In this document: in pieces, positions 34,275 through 44,750 of the stretch | How positions within the stretch are numbered: the stretch's first letter is position 1 | Layout: each line of letters opens with the position of its first letter | DNA from: Flavobacterium cucumis | GTDB lineage: Bacteria; Bacteroidota; Bacteroidia; Flavobacteriales; Flavobacteriaceae | NCBI RefSeq assembly: GCF_900148835.1 | Contig: NZ_FRYK01000001.1 | Coordinates: 124,001-188,000, forward strand | Length of the DNA stretch: 64,000 bases | Reading direction: 5' to 3' | Position numbers and translations under genes: made by a program | The notes under the pieces: model-generated | Told to the model about the DNA's origin: nothing | The model's database searches: none | What the model saw: only the letters and a program-made list of their open reading frames with translations

Positions 34275-34573
34275 TATTTTCTTCTAAAAATAGACAAATC
34301 AAAATCAATAATATACATGAAGATTAATAATAATACCAATACAATAATTAAAATTCGCATGTTAAATTGACGATTGCCTCTATGTCGACTGTTATTTCTT
34401 GCCTCACTCCAATGTGCTCTAAAATCATTGTAATTAACCGATTCTCGATCTCTTCTTATCGCTGAATCGAAATCAAAAGGGTTTTCTACTTCCTTGCCCT
34501 GATAATGGCGCGGCGTATAGTTAAACCTCTTATTTTGTGGCAATTTAAATGACCCTCTTCCAAACTTAAACAT
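34274..34573 (-). CDS. Small membrane-anchored protein of unknown function
   Basis: 99 residues. The N-terminal about 70 residues are soluble, basic and Arg/Asn-rich (RHYQGKEVENPFDFDSAIRR). A single membrane helix (about 73-91, ILIIVLVLLLIFMYII) is near the C-terminus, giving a tail-anchored layout. It overlaps mutL by one base, so it is co-translated. Related small flavobacterial proteins beside ribH have been called riboflavin synthase beta subunit, probably by transfer from the neighbour; nothing here supports an enzymatic role. Confidence 0.7.
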   Translation of the reverse strand: MFKFGRGSFKLPQNKRFNYTPRHYQGKEVENPFDFDSAIRRDRESVNYNDFRAHWSEARNNSRHRGNRQFNMRILIIVLVLLLIFMYIIDFDLSIFRRK

Positions 34574-34635
34574 AACACATTATTTTTTTCAAATTTAGGG
34601 ATTTTTATGGGTTTAATCTCCAAATTTTTGTTAAC

Positions 34636-34663
34636 AAAAAAATCCCGATGGCTAATCGGGATT
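34636..34663 (-). terminator. Terminator of ribH
   Basis: AATCCCGAT (34641-34649) pairs with ATCGGGATT (34655-34663); seven U residues follow on the minus strand. Confidence 0.85.
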
Positions 34664-34690
34664 AATATATTGATTTTAAAGGAAATCCTT

Positions 34691-35176
34691 TTATTTTCTA
34701 TTCAAATCTACCATCTTAATTGCAGCAATAGCAGCCTCAACCCCTTTGTTTCCGTGTTTTCCACCACTTCTATCCAATGATTGTTGCATATTGTTATCGG
34801 TCAAAACACAAAAGATAGTTGGCACATCATATAAAAGATTTAAATCTTTCATACCTTGCGTAACACCCTCACATACAAACTCAAAATGCATGGTTTCCCC
34901 TTTAATTACACAACCAATTACAATTACAGCATCTAGCTCCAATTTTTCATGCATTTGACGAGCTCCAAAAATCAATTCGAAACTTCCAGGCACATTCCAA
35001 CGAATAATGTTTTCCGGTAATGCACCACAATCTGTTAAAGCAGCGAAAGCTCCATTATACAAACCTTCAGTTACTTGCTCATTCCATTCTGAAACAACAA
35101 TCCCAAACCGAAAATCTTTCGCGCTTGGGATTGTGTTTTTATCGTAATTGGATAAATTTTTATTCTCTGTTGCCAT
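34691..35176 (-). CDS. ribH: 6,7-dimethyl-8-ribityllumazine synthase
   Basis: 161 residues. It condenses the ribityl-uracil amine with dihydroxybutanone phosphate in riboflavin synthesis, usually as a 60-mer shell. FGIVVSEWNEQVTEGLYNGA, VPGSFELIFGARQM (with the substrate-binding loop), VIGCVIKGETMHFEFVCEGV (catalytic His) and PTIFCVLTDNNMQQSLDRSGGKHGNKG are all typical. It starts 2 bp after the TPR protein gene stop and ends before a strong terminator. Confidence 0.97.
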   Translation of the reverse strand: MATENKNLSNYDKNTIPSAKDFRFGIVVSEWNEQVTEGLYNGAFAALTDCGALPENIIRWNVPGSFELIFGARQMHEKLELDAVIVIGCVIKGETMHFEFVCEGVTQGMKDLNLLYDVPTIFCVLTDNNMQQSLDRSGGKHGNKGVEAAIAAIKMVDLNRK

Positions 35177-35178
35177 TC

Positions 35179-35958
35179 TTATTCTGTCATTGCAATGAAA
35201 GCATCAATATTCATTCCTTCTTTGGAAGTCTCATATTTCTCTTTAATCGTTACAAACAATTTATGCGCTTCTGCTTTTTTTCCAGAAGTTACTAATAATT
35301 GTGCCGCTTTAAATAAATATCTTGGTGTCGAAAAATCATTTTCATTTGCTTCAGCTGCCTTCATGTAATAAGCAATAGCATCTTCAACTTTATTCGTTTC
35401 AGACAAAGCATCTCCAATTGCACCAAGTGCTAAAGGTTGTAAAATTGCATCGTCCGATTTAAAATTCTCTAAATAAGTGATCGCATTTTTAAAATCACCC
35501 AAGTTCAAATAAGAAATACCCGCGTAGTAATTAGCCAAATTTCCTGCATCTGTACCAGCATATTGCTCAGCAACACCAACAAAACCTAGTTTACCTTCCC
35601 CGCCTTTCAAAGCTAAATTATACAATGAGTCTGGCTTAGCAGTTGCATCAACCGCTTGTTGAAAATATTGTTGTGCTTGAAAAATTTCATTAGCCGCTTT
35701 TTCTTCTTTTGGTTCAGCAACAAAACGGTTGTATAACAAATACCCTAAAGTAGAAATGGCAATTGCACCTACTACTCCTAAAATGATTTTCTGATTCTTA
35801 GCTACCCAATCCTCAGTTTTTGAAGCTGTTTCATCTAATGCATTGAAAACTTCAGCTGTTGTACTATCCTTAGCATCAATCACTTCTTCAAATTCATTTT
35901 CAACTTTCGCTTCTTCTGGTTTTGGAGCTTTGTATCCTCTTTTGTTATATGTTGCCAT
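35179..35958 (-). CDS. Membrane-anchored TPR protein (YfgM-like)
   Basis: 259 residues. A cytoplasmic N-terminus with an acidic stretch (about 14-45) precedes one membrane helix (about 58-77), then helical TPR-like repeats to the end (ANYYAGISYLNLGDFKNAITYLE, DALSETNKVEDAIAYYMKAAEA). This matches the YfgM-type ancillary factors of the SecYEG/periplasmic chaperone network, though similarity is only structural. TATTTTTG (35988-35981, minus strand) lies 23 bp upstream. ribH follows after 2 bp. Confidence 0.8.
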   Translation of the reverse strand: MATYNKRGYKAPKPEEAKVENEFEEVIDAKDSTTAEVFNALDETASKTEDWVAKNQKIILGVVGAIAISTLGYLLYNRFVAEPKEEKAANEIFQAQQYFQQAVDATAKPDSLYNLALKGGEGKLGFVGVAEQYAGTDAGNLANYYAGISYLNLGDFKNAITYLENFKSDDAILQPLALGAIGDALSETNKVEDAIAYYMKAAEANENDFSTPRYLFKAAQLLVTSGKKAEAHKLFVTIKEKYETSKEGMNIDAFIAMTE

Positions 35959-35980
35959 TTATTTTAAATTTAATGTGGTG

Positions 35981-35988
35981 CAAAAATA
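35981..35988 (-). promoter_or_regulatory. -7 element for the TPR-ribH unit
   Basis: TATTTTTG on the minus strand, 23 bp upstream of the ATG at 35958. Confidence 0.45.
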
Positions 35989-36043
35989 TAATTTTTATTA
36001 AAATTAAAAACCATTTTTGTATATATTTTTAAGAATTTCAATT

Positions 36044-36051
36044 TACTTTTG
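36044..36051 (+). promoter_or_regulatory. -7 element for recF
   Basis: TACTTTTG is a full TAnnTTTG match 41 bp upstream of the recF start, with TTTG 24 nt before it. Confidence 0.5.
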
Positions 36052-36092
36052 CAAGAAGTCTTATTTTTAGTCATTTCACAACTCTTTTTATT

Positions 36093-37172
36093 GTGTTTTT
36101 AAAACAGTTATCTTTACTTAACTATAAAAATTTAAGTCAAATCGAATTCGAATTTGATAGTAAAATCAATTGTTTTGTTGGAAAAAATGGGGTAGGAAAA
36201 ACCAATATTTTAGATGCTATTTATCATTTAGCGTATGGCAAAAGCTACTTCAACCCACTAGCCGTTCAAAATATCAAACATGGTGAAGATTTTTTTGTAA
36301 TTGATGCTTTATTAGAAAAGAACAAGAAAGAAGAAAAAATTGTTTGCAGTTTAAAAAAAGGACAAAAAAAAACCATCAAGCGTAACGGTAAGATCTATGA
36401 AAAACTCTCAGAACACTTAGGTCTAATTCCTTTAGTAATTATTTCACCTTCGGATACCGATTTAATAGTTGAAGGAAGTGAAACACGTAGAAAATTTATT
36501 GATAGTGTCATTGGAACTTTAGACACCCAATACTTACAGCTGTTGATCCAATACCAAAAAACTATAGCCCAACGAAATGCACTCTTGAAATACTTCGCTC
36601 TTAATCAAACTTTTGATGGAGATAATTTATCCATTTACAACGAACAATTAAGCGAGATTGGACAATTAATTTTCAAAAAAAGAAAACAATTTTTAAACGA
36701 TTTTATTCCGATTTTTGAAAAACACCACTCTAATATTTCAGGTGGAAATGAAAAAGTTGCTCTAAAATACGATAGTCAATTATTTGAAAACGATTTGATG
36801 GATCTCTTAGTAAAGGCAATCCAAAAAGACCGAATAATGCAATATACTAGCGTTGGAATTCATAAAGACGATCTATTCTTTGAAATAGACGGTTTTCCTA
36901 TAAAGAAATTTGGTTCGCAGGGCCAACAAAAATCATTCTTGATTGCATTAAAACTGGCACAATTCGAGTTCATAAAAAAGCAAAGTGGCGAATTACCTAT
37001 TCTCCTTTTCGATGATATCTTCGATAAACTAGATGAAACACGTGTGCAAAAAATTGTAACCATGGTTAATGATGCTGTCTTTGGCCAAATTTTTATCTCA
37101 GATACGCATGCCGAAAGAACGGAGCTGATTATTAAAGAAACACATCAATCCTATAAAATATTTCCGATTTAA
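36093..37172 (+). CDS. recF: DNA replication and repair protein RecF
   Basis: 359 residues. An SMC-like ATPase that loads RecA at ssDNA gaps with RecO and RecR. Walker A GKNGVGKT (30-37), the [18 protein letters not shown] signature (about 270-287) and the Walker [16 protein letters not shown] (about 304-318) are visible. The start is GTG at 36093 ([13 protein letters not shown]), because no ATG gives the conserved N-terminus. It is followed by murB 38 bp later with its own promoter. Confidence 0.95.
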   Translation: MFLKQLSLLNYKNLSQIEFEFDSKINCFVGKNGVGKTNILDAIYHLAYGKSYFNPLAVQNIKHGEDFFVIDALLEKNKKEEKIVCSLKKGQKKTIKRNGKIYEKLSEHLGLIPLVIISPSDTDLIVEGSETRRKFIDSVIGTLDTQYLQLLIQYQKTIAQRNALLKYFALNQTFDGDNLSIYNEQLSEIGQLIFKKRKQFLNDFIPIFEKHHSNISGGNEKVALKYDSQLFENDLMDLLVKAIQKDRIMQYTSVGIHKDDLFFEIDGFPIKKFGSQGQQKSFLIALKLAQFEFIKKQSGELPILLFDDIFDKLDETRVQKIVTMVNDAVFGQIFISDTHAERTELIIKETHQSYKIFPI

Positions 37173-37184
37173 AGTTCATAATAC

Positions 37185-37192
37185 TACATTTG
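37185..37192 (+). promoter_or_regulatory. -7 element for murB
   Basis: TACATTTG, a full TAnnTTTG match, 18 bp before the chosen murB ATG. It also covers the alternative TTG at 37190, which argues against that start. Confidence 0.5.
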
Positions 37193-37210
37193 AAAAAAAA
37201 TTATTCTACC

Positions 37211-38218
37211 ATGAATATTCAAACCAATTTCTCTCTAAAAAATTATAACACTTTCGGGATTGACGCTAAAGCGAAGCAATTTGTATCTGCAAGTTCTATT
37301 GACGAATTAAAAGAAGTGTTGACGGCTAACAACGATATTTTTATTTTGGGTGGCGGAAGCAATATGTTATTAACGCAAGACATCGAAAAATTAGTAGTTC
37401 ACGTTAATTTAAAAGGAAGAGATATTGTTGAAGAAAACGATGATTTTGTTATTGTAAAAGCGCAAGCTGGAGAAAACTGGCACGAGTTTGTATTGTGGTG
37501 CATTGATCAAAATTTCGGCGGAATTGAAAATTTGTCATTAATACCTGGAAATGTCGGCACAACTCCAATTCAAAATATTGGTGCTTATGGTGTAGAAATT
37601 AAAGATACAATGTACTCCTGCGAAGCTTTAAACTTAAAAACGTTAGAAATTAAAACTTTTACTAACGAACAATGTAAGTTTGAATATCGAGAAAGCATTT
37701 TCAAAAACGAATTGAAAAATCAATTCATTATTACTTCCGTTTGTTTTAAACTAACTAAAAAAAATCACAAAGTTTCTACAACCTATGGCGCTATCGAAAC
37801 GGAATTACAACAGCAAAACGTACAAAACCCCACATTAAAAGACGTTAGTAATGCTGTGATTGCAATTAGACAAAGTAAATTACCTAATCCAAAAGAATTA
37901 GGGAATAGTGGAAGTTTCTTCAAGAATCCTATTATTACAAAAGAAGCTTATGAGAAAGCAAAAGCTCTTCACCCCGAAATGCCTCACTATGCAGTATCAC
38001 AAACCGAAGTCAAAGTTCCTGCAGGTTGGCTAATTGAACAAGCAGGCTTTAAAGGAAAACGTTTTGGTGATGCTGGAGTTCATAAAAATCAAGCACTAGT
38101 CCTGGTTAACTATGGAACCGCAACAGGAAAAGAAATCGTTGGATTAGCAAAAAACATCCAACAAACCGTTTTAGATAGATTTGGTATTGCAATTGAAGCC
38201 GAAGTAAATATCATCTAA
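37211..38218 (+). CDS. murB: UDP-N-acetylenolpyruvoylglucosamine reductase
   Basis: 335 residues from the ATG at 37211. It reduces UDP-GlcNAc-enolpyruvate to UDP-MurNAc, using FAD and NADPH, in peptidoglycan synthesis. LKNYNTFGIDAKA, LGGGSNMLLT, GIENLSLIPGNVGTTPIQNIGAYG, GNSGSFFKNP with the catalytic Ser, and the final EAEVNII (catalytic Glu) mark a type I MurB. An in-frame TTG at 37190 would add seven residues but overlaps the promoter. Confidence 0.96.
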   Translation: MNIQTNFSLKNYNTFGIDAKAKQFVSASSIDELKEVLTANNDIFILGGGSNMLLTQDIEKLVVHVNLKGRDIVEENDDFVIVKAQAGENWHEFVLWCIDQNFGGIENLSLIPGNVGTTPIQNIGAYGVEIKDTMYSCEALNLKTLEIKTFTNEQCKFEYRESIFKNELKNQFIITSVCFKLTKKNHKVSTTYGAIETELQQQNVQNPTLKDVSNAVIAIRQSKLPNPKELGNSGSFFKNPIITKEAYEKAKALHPEMPHYAVSQTEVKVPAGWLIEQAGFKGKRFGDAGVHKNQALVLVNYGTATGKEIVGLAKNIQQTVLDRFGIAIEAEVNII

Positions 38219-38291
38219 ATTCAAACTATTCCTTTAAACAAAACACCTTAGATATTAGGAAAACGTATTTTCTTCTATTCTCTAAAAGTAC

Positions 38292-38299
38292 TATCTTTG
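38292..38299 (+). promoter_or_regulatory. -7 element 4 bp before the pseudouridine synthase start
   Basis: TATCTTTG, a full TAnnTTTG match, ends four bases before the ATG at 38304, which predicts a leaderless transcript. Confidence 0.5.
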
Positions 38300-38303
38300 C
38301 CAC

Positions 38304-39092
38304 ATGGAAGAAAACACGATACGCATCAACAAATATTTATCAGAAACAGGTTTTTGTTCTCGTAGAGAAGCCGATCGATTAATTGAGCAAGGAAGAGTGA
38401 CTATTAATGGAAAAGTTCCAGAAATGGGCACTAAAGTTGCTCCTGGTGATGAAGTTCGTGTGAATGGTGAATTAGTACAACAGAAAAATGAGAAACCTAT
38501 TTATTTAGCGTTTTACAAACCCGCTGGAATTGAATGTACGACTAATTTAAGCGTGCGTGACAACATTGTTGATTTCATCAATTATCCAGAGCGTATTTTT
38601 CCTATTGGTCGTTTAGATAAAGCCAGCGAGGGTTTGATTTTTATGACGAATGATGGCGATATTGTAAACAAAATTCTACGTGCGAGAAACAACCACGAAA
38701 AAGAATATATCGTAACCGTAAACAAACCAATTACGGATCGTTTTATCGACCGAATGGCAAACGGAATTCCGATTTTGGAAACGATTACCAAGAAATGTAA
38801 AGTAGAACAAATTAGTAAATACGTTTTCCGCATTATTTTAACGCAAGGTTTGAACAGACAAATTCGCAGAATGTGTGAATATTTAGATTACGAAGTAACC
38901 GCTTTAAAACGAACGCGTATCATTAATATTTCATTAGATGTACCTGTAGGCAAATACCGTGAATTATCCGATAAAGAAATTACCGAATTAAACCAATTGA
39001 TTGCTCCGTCAAGCAAAACGGAAGAAGCAAGTTTACCAAATAATAAAAGTAAGTTTACTGGGAAGAGAAATTATGGGGAGCGAAATCGTTAG
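38304..39092 (+). CDS. RluF-type 23S rRNA pseudouridine synthase
   Basis: 262 residues. An S4 RNA-binding domain (about 5-60, [29 protein letters not shown]) is followed by an RsuA-family synthase domain with the catalytic Asp in [18 protein letters not shown] (about 96-113) and [23 protein letters not shown]. coli RluF modifies U2604 of 23S rRNA; RluB and RsuA are close relatives, so the exact target is inferred. The C-terminal about 30 residues are Ser/Lys/Asn-rich and disordered-looking. Confidence 0.9.
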   Translation: MEENTIRINKYLSETGFCSRREADRLIEQGRVTINGKVPEMGTKVAPGDEVRVNGELVQQKNEKPIYLAFYKPAGIECTTNLSVRDNIVDFINYPERIFPIGRLDKASEGLIFMTNDGDIVNKILRARNNHEKEYIVTVNKPITDRFIDRMANGIPILETITKKCKVEQISKYVFRIILTQGLNRQIRRMCEYLDYEVTALKRTRIINISLDVPVGKYRELSDKEITELNQLIAPSSKTEEASLPNNKSKFTGKRNYGERNR

Positions 39093-39115
39093 AGAAATTT
39101 GATTTAAAAAGTTAG

Positions 39116-39274
39116 GACGAACAAGATATTCGTATTTCTTTTTCGCAATTTAATTCAGAACTTGAAGCACCCTTAAGTGAAAGGAAATATTTTTATCAAT
39201 ATAAGTTAGCGAAAGGTAAGCTATATGATAAAAATATCAAAAAAAACCTTTATTATACAAACTGTACCAGTTAA
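39116..39274 (+). pseudogene. Possible gene remnant (start-less open frame)
   Basis: A 52-codon frame bounded by TAG at 39113-39115 and TAA at 39272-39274, with no start codon. Its translation has ordinary protein-like composition (it includes SFSQFNSELEAPLSERKYFY and ends NIKKNLYYTNCTS) and is not low-complexity. It may be the 3' end of a decayed gene. No family was recognised, so this is tentative. Confidence 0.3.
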
Positions 39275-39300
39275 GCAATTTAATAAATAAACCCGTCTCA

Positions 39301-39340
39301 ATCCAAAATACGAAAATCCAAAATACGAAAATCCATAATC
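39301..39340. repeat. Short tandem repeat, unit about 15 bp
   Basis: ATCCAAAATACGAAA occurs twice in tandem (39301-39330) and is followed by a partial third copy. Low-complexity spacer repeats of this kind are common in Flavobacteria. Confidence 0.7.
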
Positions 39341-39348
39341 TTATAAAT

Positions 39349-39840
39349 TTAAATTATTATCTCCATCACATAGTCATCCATCACATAACCATTTCCTATA
39401 TCAATTACTTCGTCTTTTACTTTTGAGAAGCCTAATTTGGTATAAAAGTTTACAGCTTTGTTATATTTGTTTACGTTTAAGAAAATAGCGTTTTGATGGT
39501 TTTTTATGGCTTTATCTTTTACCAATTCAAAAAACTGTCTGCCTAAACCTGTTCCCTGTGTTTCAGGTAAGACATAAATTTTATGGATTTTTGTTTTTTG
39601 TGGTTCGCAGTTAATTTCATAGGAAAGAAAACCTAAGTACTTATCCTTATCATCTTGTGCCAAATAAAAAACGTGACCTTTTCGCATTAATTCTTGCAAA
39701 GCAGTTTCGTTGTAGAACTTTTCTATCATGTAATCTAATTGTGCTATTGACAAGATTTCGCCATAAGCTACAGGCCAAATTTTCTTGGTTAAGTCGATAA
39801 CAATTGGAATATGTTCGGTATTTGCTTTTACTAATTTCAT
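39349..39840 (-). CDS. GNAT family N-acetyltransferase
   Basis: 163 residues with the GNAT fold: the acetyl-CoA binding motif A is in HKIYVLPETQGTGLGRQFFELV (about residues 85-110; QGTGLG), followed by NVNKYNKAVNFYTKLGF in motif B. The substrate, an amine on a small molecule or protein, is not predictable. It begins 46 bp after the DUF3467 gene on the same strand, across a terminator. Confidence 0.88.
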   Translation of the reverse strand: MKLVKANTEHIPIVIDLTKKIWPVAYGEILSIAQLDYMIEKFYNETALQELMRKGHVFYLAQDDKDKYLGFLSYEINCEPQKTKIHKIYVLPETQGTGLGRQFFELVKDKAIKNHQNAIFLNVNKYNKAVNFYTKLGFSKVKDEVIDIGNGYVMDDYVMEIII

Positions 39841-39852
39841 AGGTAATTAACT

Positions 39853-39881
39853 AAAAAAGTCTCGCAATATACGAGACTTTT
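39853..39881 (-). terminator. Terminator of the DUF3467 gene
   Basis: AAAAGTCTCG (39855-39864) pairs with CGAGACTTTT (39872-39881) around a 7-nt loop; six U residues follow on the minus strand. Confidence 0.85.
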
Positions 39882-39886
39882 GGTTA

Positions 39887-40195
39887 TTAAGCTTGCCCTG
39901 TTGGGCCAAAATTTAAAGGAATTGGAGGTTGTTCTCCTTCTTCAATTTTTCCATGAGCACTTTCAAAACGATGAATATTTTCTCCTAATGCTTTCAACAA
40001 ACGTTTTGCGTGTTGAGGCGTTAAAATAATTCTCGATTTCACTTTCGCTTTTGGTACTCCAGGCATAATCGTTACGAAATCTACCACAAACTCAGAATTA
40101 GAATGGTTTATAATTGCTAGGTTGGAATAGATTCCTTCAGCTGTTTGCTCATCTAACTCAATGTTTATTTGCCCCTGTTGATTATTATTTTCCAT
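39887..40195 (-). CDS. DUF3467 family protein
   Basis: 102 residues of the DUF3467 family, with INIELDEQTAEGIYSNLAIINHSNSEFVVDF and VKSRIILTPQHAKRLLKALGENIHRFE. It is a small mostly beta-strand cytoplasmic protein with a proline-rich C-terminus. It lies 188 bp downstream of rpoC, past its terminator, a position that is common in Bacteroidota. No function is known. Confidence 0.85.
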   Translation of the reverse strand: MENNNQQGQINIELDEQTAEGIYSNLAIINHSNSEFVVDFVTIMPGVPKAKVKSRIILTPQHAKRLLKALGENIHRFESAHGKIEEGEQPPIPLNFGPTGQA

Positions 40196-40326
40196 GTGTT
40201 TTTCAAATTTTTAAAACATATAAGTAGCTAAAGTTTTAAAACCTTTATCAAACTTATATCATGTTATTATTTACTTTATATAGACAGTGTCTAAAATTCT
40301 TTTACAAGAATAAGTATAATTTGGGT

Positions 40327-40361
40327 AAAAAAAAAGCCTAACAGAAAAATCTGTTAGGCTT
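40327..40361 (-). terminator. Terminator of the rpoBC operon
   Basis: AGCCTAACAG (40335-40344) pairs with CTGTTAGGCT (40351-40360), plus one outer A-T pair (40334/40361); nine U residues follow on the minus strand. A textbook intrinsic terminator. Confidence 0.95.
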
Positions 40362-40383
40362 AGTATTCAAATAAGGAAACTAA

Positions 40384-43300
40384 TTAGTAGTTAAACTCTT
40401 CTTTAGTAGCCATTAATTCATTGTATTCTTCTTTAGAACCTACTATTGTATTGTCGTAGTCTCTCATACCTGTACCAGCTGGGATTCTGTGACCTACAAT
40501 AACATTTTCTTTTAATCCTTCTAAAGTATCTACTTTTCCTGCAACTGCAGCCTCGTTTAATACCTTAGTTGTCTCCTGGAACGATGCCGCAGAAATGAAT
40601 GATTTCGTTTGTAACGATGCTCTCGTAATACCTTGAAGTACTGGAGTAGCAGTTGCTGTAATAACATCACGAGCCTCTACTAAGTTTTTATCATTACGTT
40701 TTAATAACGAATTTTCATCTCTTAACTGACGTGGAGAAATAATTTGACCTGGTTTTAAATTTTCCGAGTCACCTGCATCCTCTACCACTTTCATTCCATA
40801 TAATTTGTCGTTTTCAACAAGGAAATCGCTAGTATGAGCTAATTGATCTTCTAAGAATAAAGTATCTCCTGGATCAACAATTCTTACTTTACGCATCATT
40901 TGACGAATAACCACCTCAAAGTGTTTGTCATTGATTTTTACCCCTTGTAAACGGTATACCTCTTGAATTTCATTTACCAAATACTGTTGAACAGCTGATG
41001 GGCCTTGAATTCTTAAGATATCTTCTGGAGTAATTGCTCCGTCAGAAAGTGGAGTTCCTGCTTTAACGTAATCGTTTTCTTGAACTAAGATTTGGTTCGA
41101 AAGTTTTACTAAGTATTTCTTCACTTCACCAAATTTAGACTCGATAGCGATTTCACGATTACCTCTCTTAATTTTTCCAAAAGTTACAACGCCATCAATT
41201 TCAGAAACTACTGCCGGGTTTGAAGGATTACGAGCCTCTAACAACTCCGTAATTCTTGGTAAACCTCCTGTAATATCTCCCGCTTTAGAAGAACGACGTG
41301 GGATCTTAACTAAAATCTTACCTGCCTTAATTTTTTCTCCATCATCTACCATAAGGTGAGCCCCTACTGGCAAGTTGTATGAACGAATTAATTCGCCATC
41401 TTTACCATAAATCAATAAAGTTGGAACTAATTTTTTATTTCTACCTTCAGAAATTACTTTCTCTTGGAAACCAGTTTGTTCATCGATTTCAACTAAGAAC
41501 GATTGTCCTTGCTCTAAATCTTCATAAGCAATTTTTCCAGTAAATTCAGAAACAATAACTCCATTATAAGGATCCCATTTACAGATTGTCGTACCTTTTT
41601 CAACAACGTCACCGTCTTTAACAAAAATACTTGAACCGTAAGGAATATAGTGTGTATTTAATAAGATTCCTGTTTTAGCATCAACTAATTTTAACTCAGT
41701 AGAACGAGAAATTACAATATCAACAGTGTTTCCATCAGCATCTTCACCCTTAACTGTTTTTAAATCTTCTATTTCTAATCTACCTGCAAAACGAGTAATA
41801 ATACTAGACTCTTCAGAAATACCTCCAGCAACACCTCCAACGTGGAATGTACGTAGTGTTAACTGTGTACCTGGCTCACCAATTGATTGTGCTGCAATAA
41901 CTCCAACAGCTTCACCTTTCTGAGTCATCTTACCTGTAGCCAAGTTTCTTCCATAACACTTCGCACAAATACCTTTTGTAGCTTCACATGTTAATGGAGA
42001 ACGTACTTCTACTCTTTCGATTGGAGACGCTTCAATTTTCTTAACAATAGCTTCAGTAATTTGCTCACCTGCATGAACTAAAACTTCTAAATCTAATGGG
42101 TTAACTACATCTTGTAAAGCAACACGTCCTAAAATTCTCTCTCCTAAAGTTTCAACAATTTCCTCGTTTTTCTTTAAAGCAGAAACTTCAATACCTCTCA
42201 ATGTACCACAATCAACAGAATTTACGATAACGTCTTGAGATACGTCATGTAATCTACGTGTTAAGTAACCTGCATCGGCAGTCTTAAGAGCCGTATCCGC
42301 AAGACCTTTACGTGCACCGTGAGTTGAAATAAAGTACTCTAAAATCGAAAGACCTTCTTTAAAATTAGAAAGAATAGGGTTTTCAATAATTTCACCACCA
42401 CCAGCAGTCGATTTTTTAGGCTTAGCCATCAAACCACGCATACCAGTTAACTGACGTATCTGTTCTTTAGAACCCCTTGCTCCAGAATCAAGCATCATAT
42501 ATACCGAGTTGAAACCTTGTTGGTCTTCACGGATATTTTTCATCGCAAGTTCTGTTAATTGAGCATTAGCAGATGTCCAAATATCAATAACTTGGTTGTA
42601 ACGTTCGTTATTGGTAATAAGACCCATACTATAGTTCATAGAAATTCCCTCTACTTGCTCACGTGCATCAGCGATTAATTTCTCTTTTTGTTCAGGAATT
42701 CTAATATCTCCTAATGAGAATGATAATCCTCCACGGAATGCAAACTTATATCCCATATCTTTCATGTTATCCAAGAAAGCTGCTGTAGTAGGAACATCAG
42801 TTACCGCTAAGATTTTACCAATAATATCTCGTAATGATTTCTTAGTTAATACCTCATTAATATATCCTGCAGCTTCAGGTACTACCTCATTAAACAGTAC
42901 TCTACCCGCTGTAGTTTGAATAATTTTATAAACCAATTCGCCATTTTCATTAAAATCTTTAGCGCGTACTTTCACACGAGCATTCAATTCTAATTTCCCT
43001 TCATTCAACGCAATGTTAACCTCTTCAGCAGAATAGAAAGTCAAATCTTGACCTAAAATTTTCTTCTCTGGAGTTGATAAACGTTCTTTGGTCATATAAT
43101 ATAGACCAAGTACCATGTCCTGAGAAGGTACTGTAATAGGAGCTCCATTTGCTGGATTCAAAATATTATGAGAAGCCAACATTAATAATTGTGCCTCTAA
43201 AATAGCTTCTGGTCCTAATGGTAAGTGAACCGCCATCTGGTCACCATCGAAATCGGCGTTGAATGCCGTACATACTAATGGGTGTAATTGGATAGCTTTT

Positions 43301-44682
43301 CCTTCAATTAACTTAGGTTGAAATGCTTGAATACCTAAACGGTGTAACGTAGGAGCACGGTTCAATAATACAGGATGTCCTTTAATTACATTTTCAAGAA
43401 TATCCCATACAACTGGCTCTTTTTTGTCGATAATTTTCTTAGCAGACTTAACTGTTTTAACAATTCCTCTTTCGATTAACTTACGAATAACGAATGGTTT
43501 GTAGAGTTCAGCTGCCATATCTTTTGGCAAACCACATTCAAACAATTTCATTTCTGGTCCAACAACAATTACAGAACGAGCAGAATAATCCACACGTTTA
43601 CCTAATAAGTTTTGACGGAAACGACCTTGCTTACCTTTTAATGAATCTGATAAAGATTTTAATGGTCTGTTTGATTCTGTTTTAACAGCAGAAGCTTTAC
43701 GCGTGTTATCAAACAACGAGTCAACAGACTCTTGTAACATACGTTTCTCATTTCTTAAGATAACTTCTGGAGCTTTAATCTCCATTAATCTTTTTAAACG
43801 GTTATTACGAATGATAACTCTTCTGTATAAATCATTTAAATCGGAAGTTGCAAAACGACCTCCATCAAGTGGCACTAACGGACGTAATTCTGGTGGAATA
43901 ACTGGAATAACTTTCAAAATCATCCATTCAGGACGGTTTTCTCTATTATTGTTAGACTCACGGAATGATTCTACAACATTTAAACGCTTTAATGCTTCTG
44001 TCTTACGTTGTTTTGACGTTTCATTATTAGCTGCATGACGAAGACTGTAAGAAAGTTCGTCTAAATCAGTACGAGCTAATAAATCCATAATACACTCAGC
44101 ACCCATTTTAGCGATGAATTTATTTGGATCATTATCATCTAAATATTGATTCTCCATTGGAAGTGAATCTAAAATATTTAGATACTCCTCTTCTGTTAAG
44201 AAATCTAATTTTTGTAAAGACTCACCATCAGCATTTTTAGCGATACCAGCTTGAATTACTACGTATCTTTCGTAGTAAATAATCATATCTAATTTCTTAG
44301 AAGGTAAGCCCAAAATATAACCAATTTTGTTTGGCAACGAACGGAAATACCAGATATGAGCAATTGGCACAACCAAATTGATGTGTCCTACTCTATCTCT
44401 TCGCACTTTCTTCTCTGTTACTTCAACACCACAGCGATCACAAACAATGCCTTTGTAGCGAATTCTTTTATATTTTCCACAAGCACACTCATAATCTTTT
44501 ACTGGACCGAAAATTCTTTCGCAGAAAAGACCATCTCTTTCTGGTTTGTGGGTACGATAGTTAATGGTTTCTGGTTTTAAAACCTCACCTCTAGATTCTG
44601 CCAAAATAGATTCTGGCGAAGCTAGTCCTATCGTGATTTTGTTAAATCTTTTAACGGTATTTTTATCTTTTAATCTTGTCAT
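40384..44682 (-). CDS. rpoC: RNA polymerase subunit beta'
   Basis: 1432 residues. The N-terminal zinc motif ([20 protein letters not shown], about 66-85), the catalytic Mg2+-binding [14 protein letters not shown] (about 475) and the bridge/trigger-helix region are present; the second zinc site reads [13 protein letters not shown]. Length and sequence follow the Bacteroidetes form. It is 68 bp downstream of rpoB, with a small GC hairpin (44720-44741) in the spacer, and ends at a strong terminator. Confidence 0.99.
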   Translation of the reverse strand: MTRLKDKNTVKRFNKITIGLASPESILAESRGEVLKPETINYRTHKPERDGLFCERIFGPVKDYECACGKYKRIRYKGIVCDRCGVEVTEKKVRRDRVGHINLVVPIAHIWYFRSLPNKIGYILGLPSKKLDMIIYYERYVVIQAGIAKNADGESLQKLDFLTEEEYLNILDSLPMENQYLDDNDPNKFIAKMGAECIMDLLARTDLDELSYSLRHAANNETSKQRKTEALKRLNVVESFRESNNNRENRPEWMILKVIPVIPPELRPLVPLDGGRFATSDLNDLYRRVIIRNNRLKRLMEIKAPEVILRNEKRMLQESVDSLFDNTRKASAVKTESNRPLKSLSDSLKGKQGRFRQNLLGKRVDYSARSVIVVGPEMKLFECGLPKDMAAELYKPFVIRKLIERGIVKTVKSAKKIIDKKEPVVWDILENVIKGHPVLLNRAPTLHRLGIQAFQPKLIEGKAIQLHPLVCTAFNADFDGDQMAVHLPLGPEAILEAQLLMLASHNILNPANGAPITVPSQDMVLGLYYMTKERLSTPEKKILGQDLTFYSAEEVNIALNEGKLELNARVKVRAKDFNENGELVYKIIQTTAGRVLFNEVVPEAAGYINEVLTKKSLRDIIGKILAVTDVPTTAAFLDNMKDMGYKFAFRGGLSFSLGDIRIPEQKEKLIADAREQVEGISMNYSMGLITNNERYNQVIDIWTSANAQLTELAMKNIREDQQGFNSVYMMLDSGARGSKEQIRQLTGMRGLMAKPKKSTAGGGEIIENPILSNFKEGLSILEYFISTHGARKGLADTALKTADAGYLTRRLHDVSQDVIVNSVDCGTLRGIEVSALKKNEEIVETLGERILGRVALQDVVNPLDLEVLVHAGEQITEAIVKKIEASPIERVEVRSPLTCEATKGICAKCYGRNLATGKMTQKGEAVGVIAAQSIGEPGTQLTLRTFHVGGVAGGISEESSIITRFAGRLEIEDLKTVKGEDADGNTVDIVISRSTELKLVDAKTGILLNTHYIPYGSSIFVKDGDVVEKGTTICKWDPYNGVIVSEFTGKIAYEDLEQGQSFLVEIDEQTGFQEKVISEGRNKKLVPTLLIYGKDGELIRSYNLPVGAHLMVDDGEKIKAGKILVKIPRRSSKAGDITGGLPRITELLEARNPSNPAVVSEIDGVVTFGKIKRGNREIAIESKFGEVKKYLVKLSNQILVQENDYVKAGTPLSDGAITPEDILRIQGPSAVQQYLVNEIQEVYRLQGVKINDKHFEVVIRQMMRKVRIVDPGDTLFLEDQLAHTSDFLVENDKLYGMKVVEDAGDSENLKPGQIISPRQLRDENSLLKRNDKNLVEARDVITATATPVLQGITRASLQTKSFISAASFQETTKVLNEAAVAGKVDTLEGLKENVIVGHRIPAGTGMRDYDNTIVGSKEEYNELMATKEEFNY

Positions 44683-44750
44683 GATATGAATACTTTCGAT
44701 TTATGAAAAGCGTTATAAAGGGAGCAACCAAAGCCGCTCCCGGGATAAAT

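Noticed and set aside
39301..39340. Tandem repeats considered as a CRISPR array
   Set aside because: Units are adjacent with no spacers, only about 2.5 copies, and no cas genes are present.
44720..44741. GGGAGC/GCTCCC hairpin between rpoB and rpoC considered as terminator
   Set aside because: Only 6 bp of stem and no U-run; rpoC must be transcribed through it.
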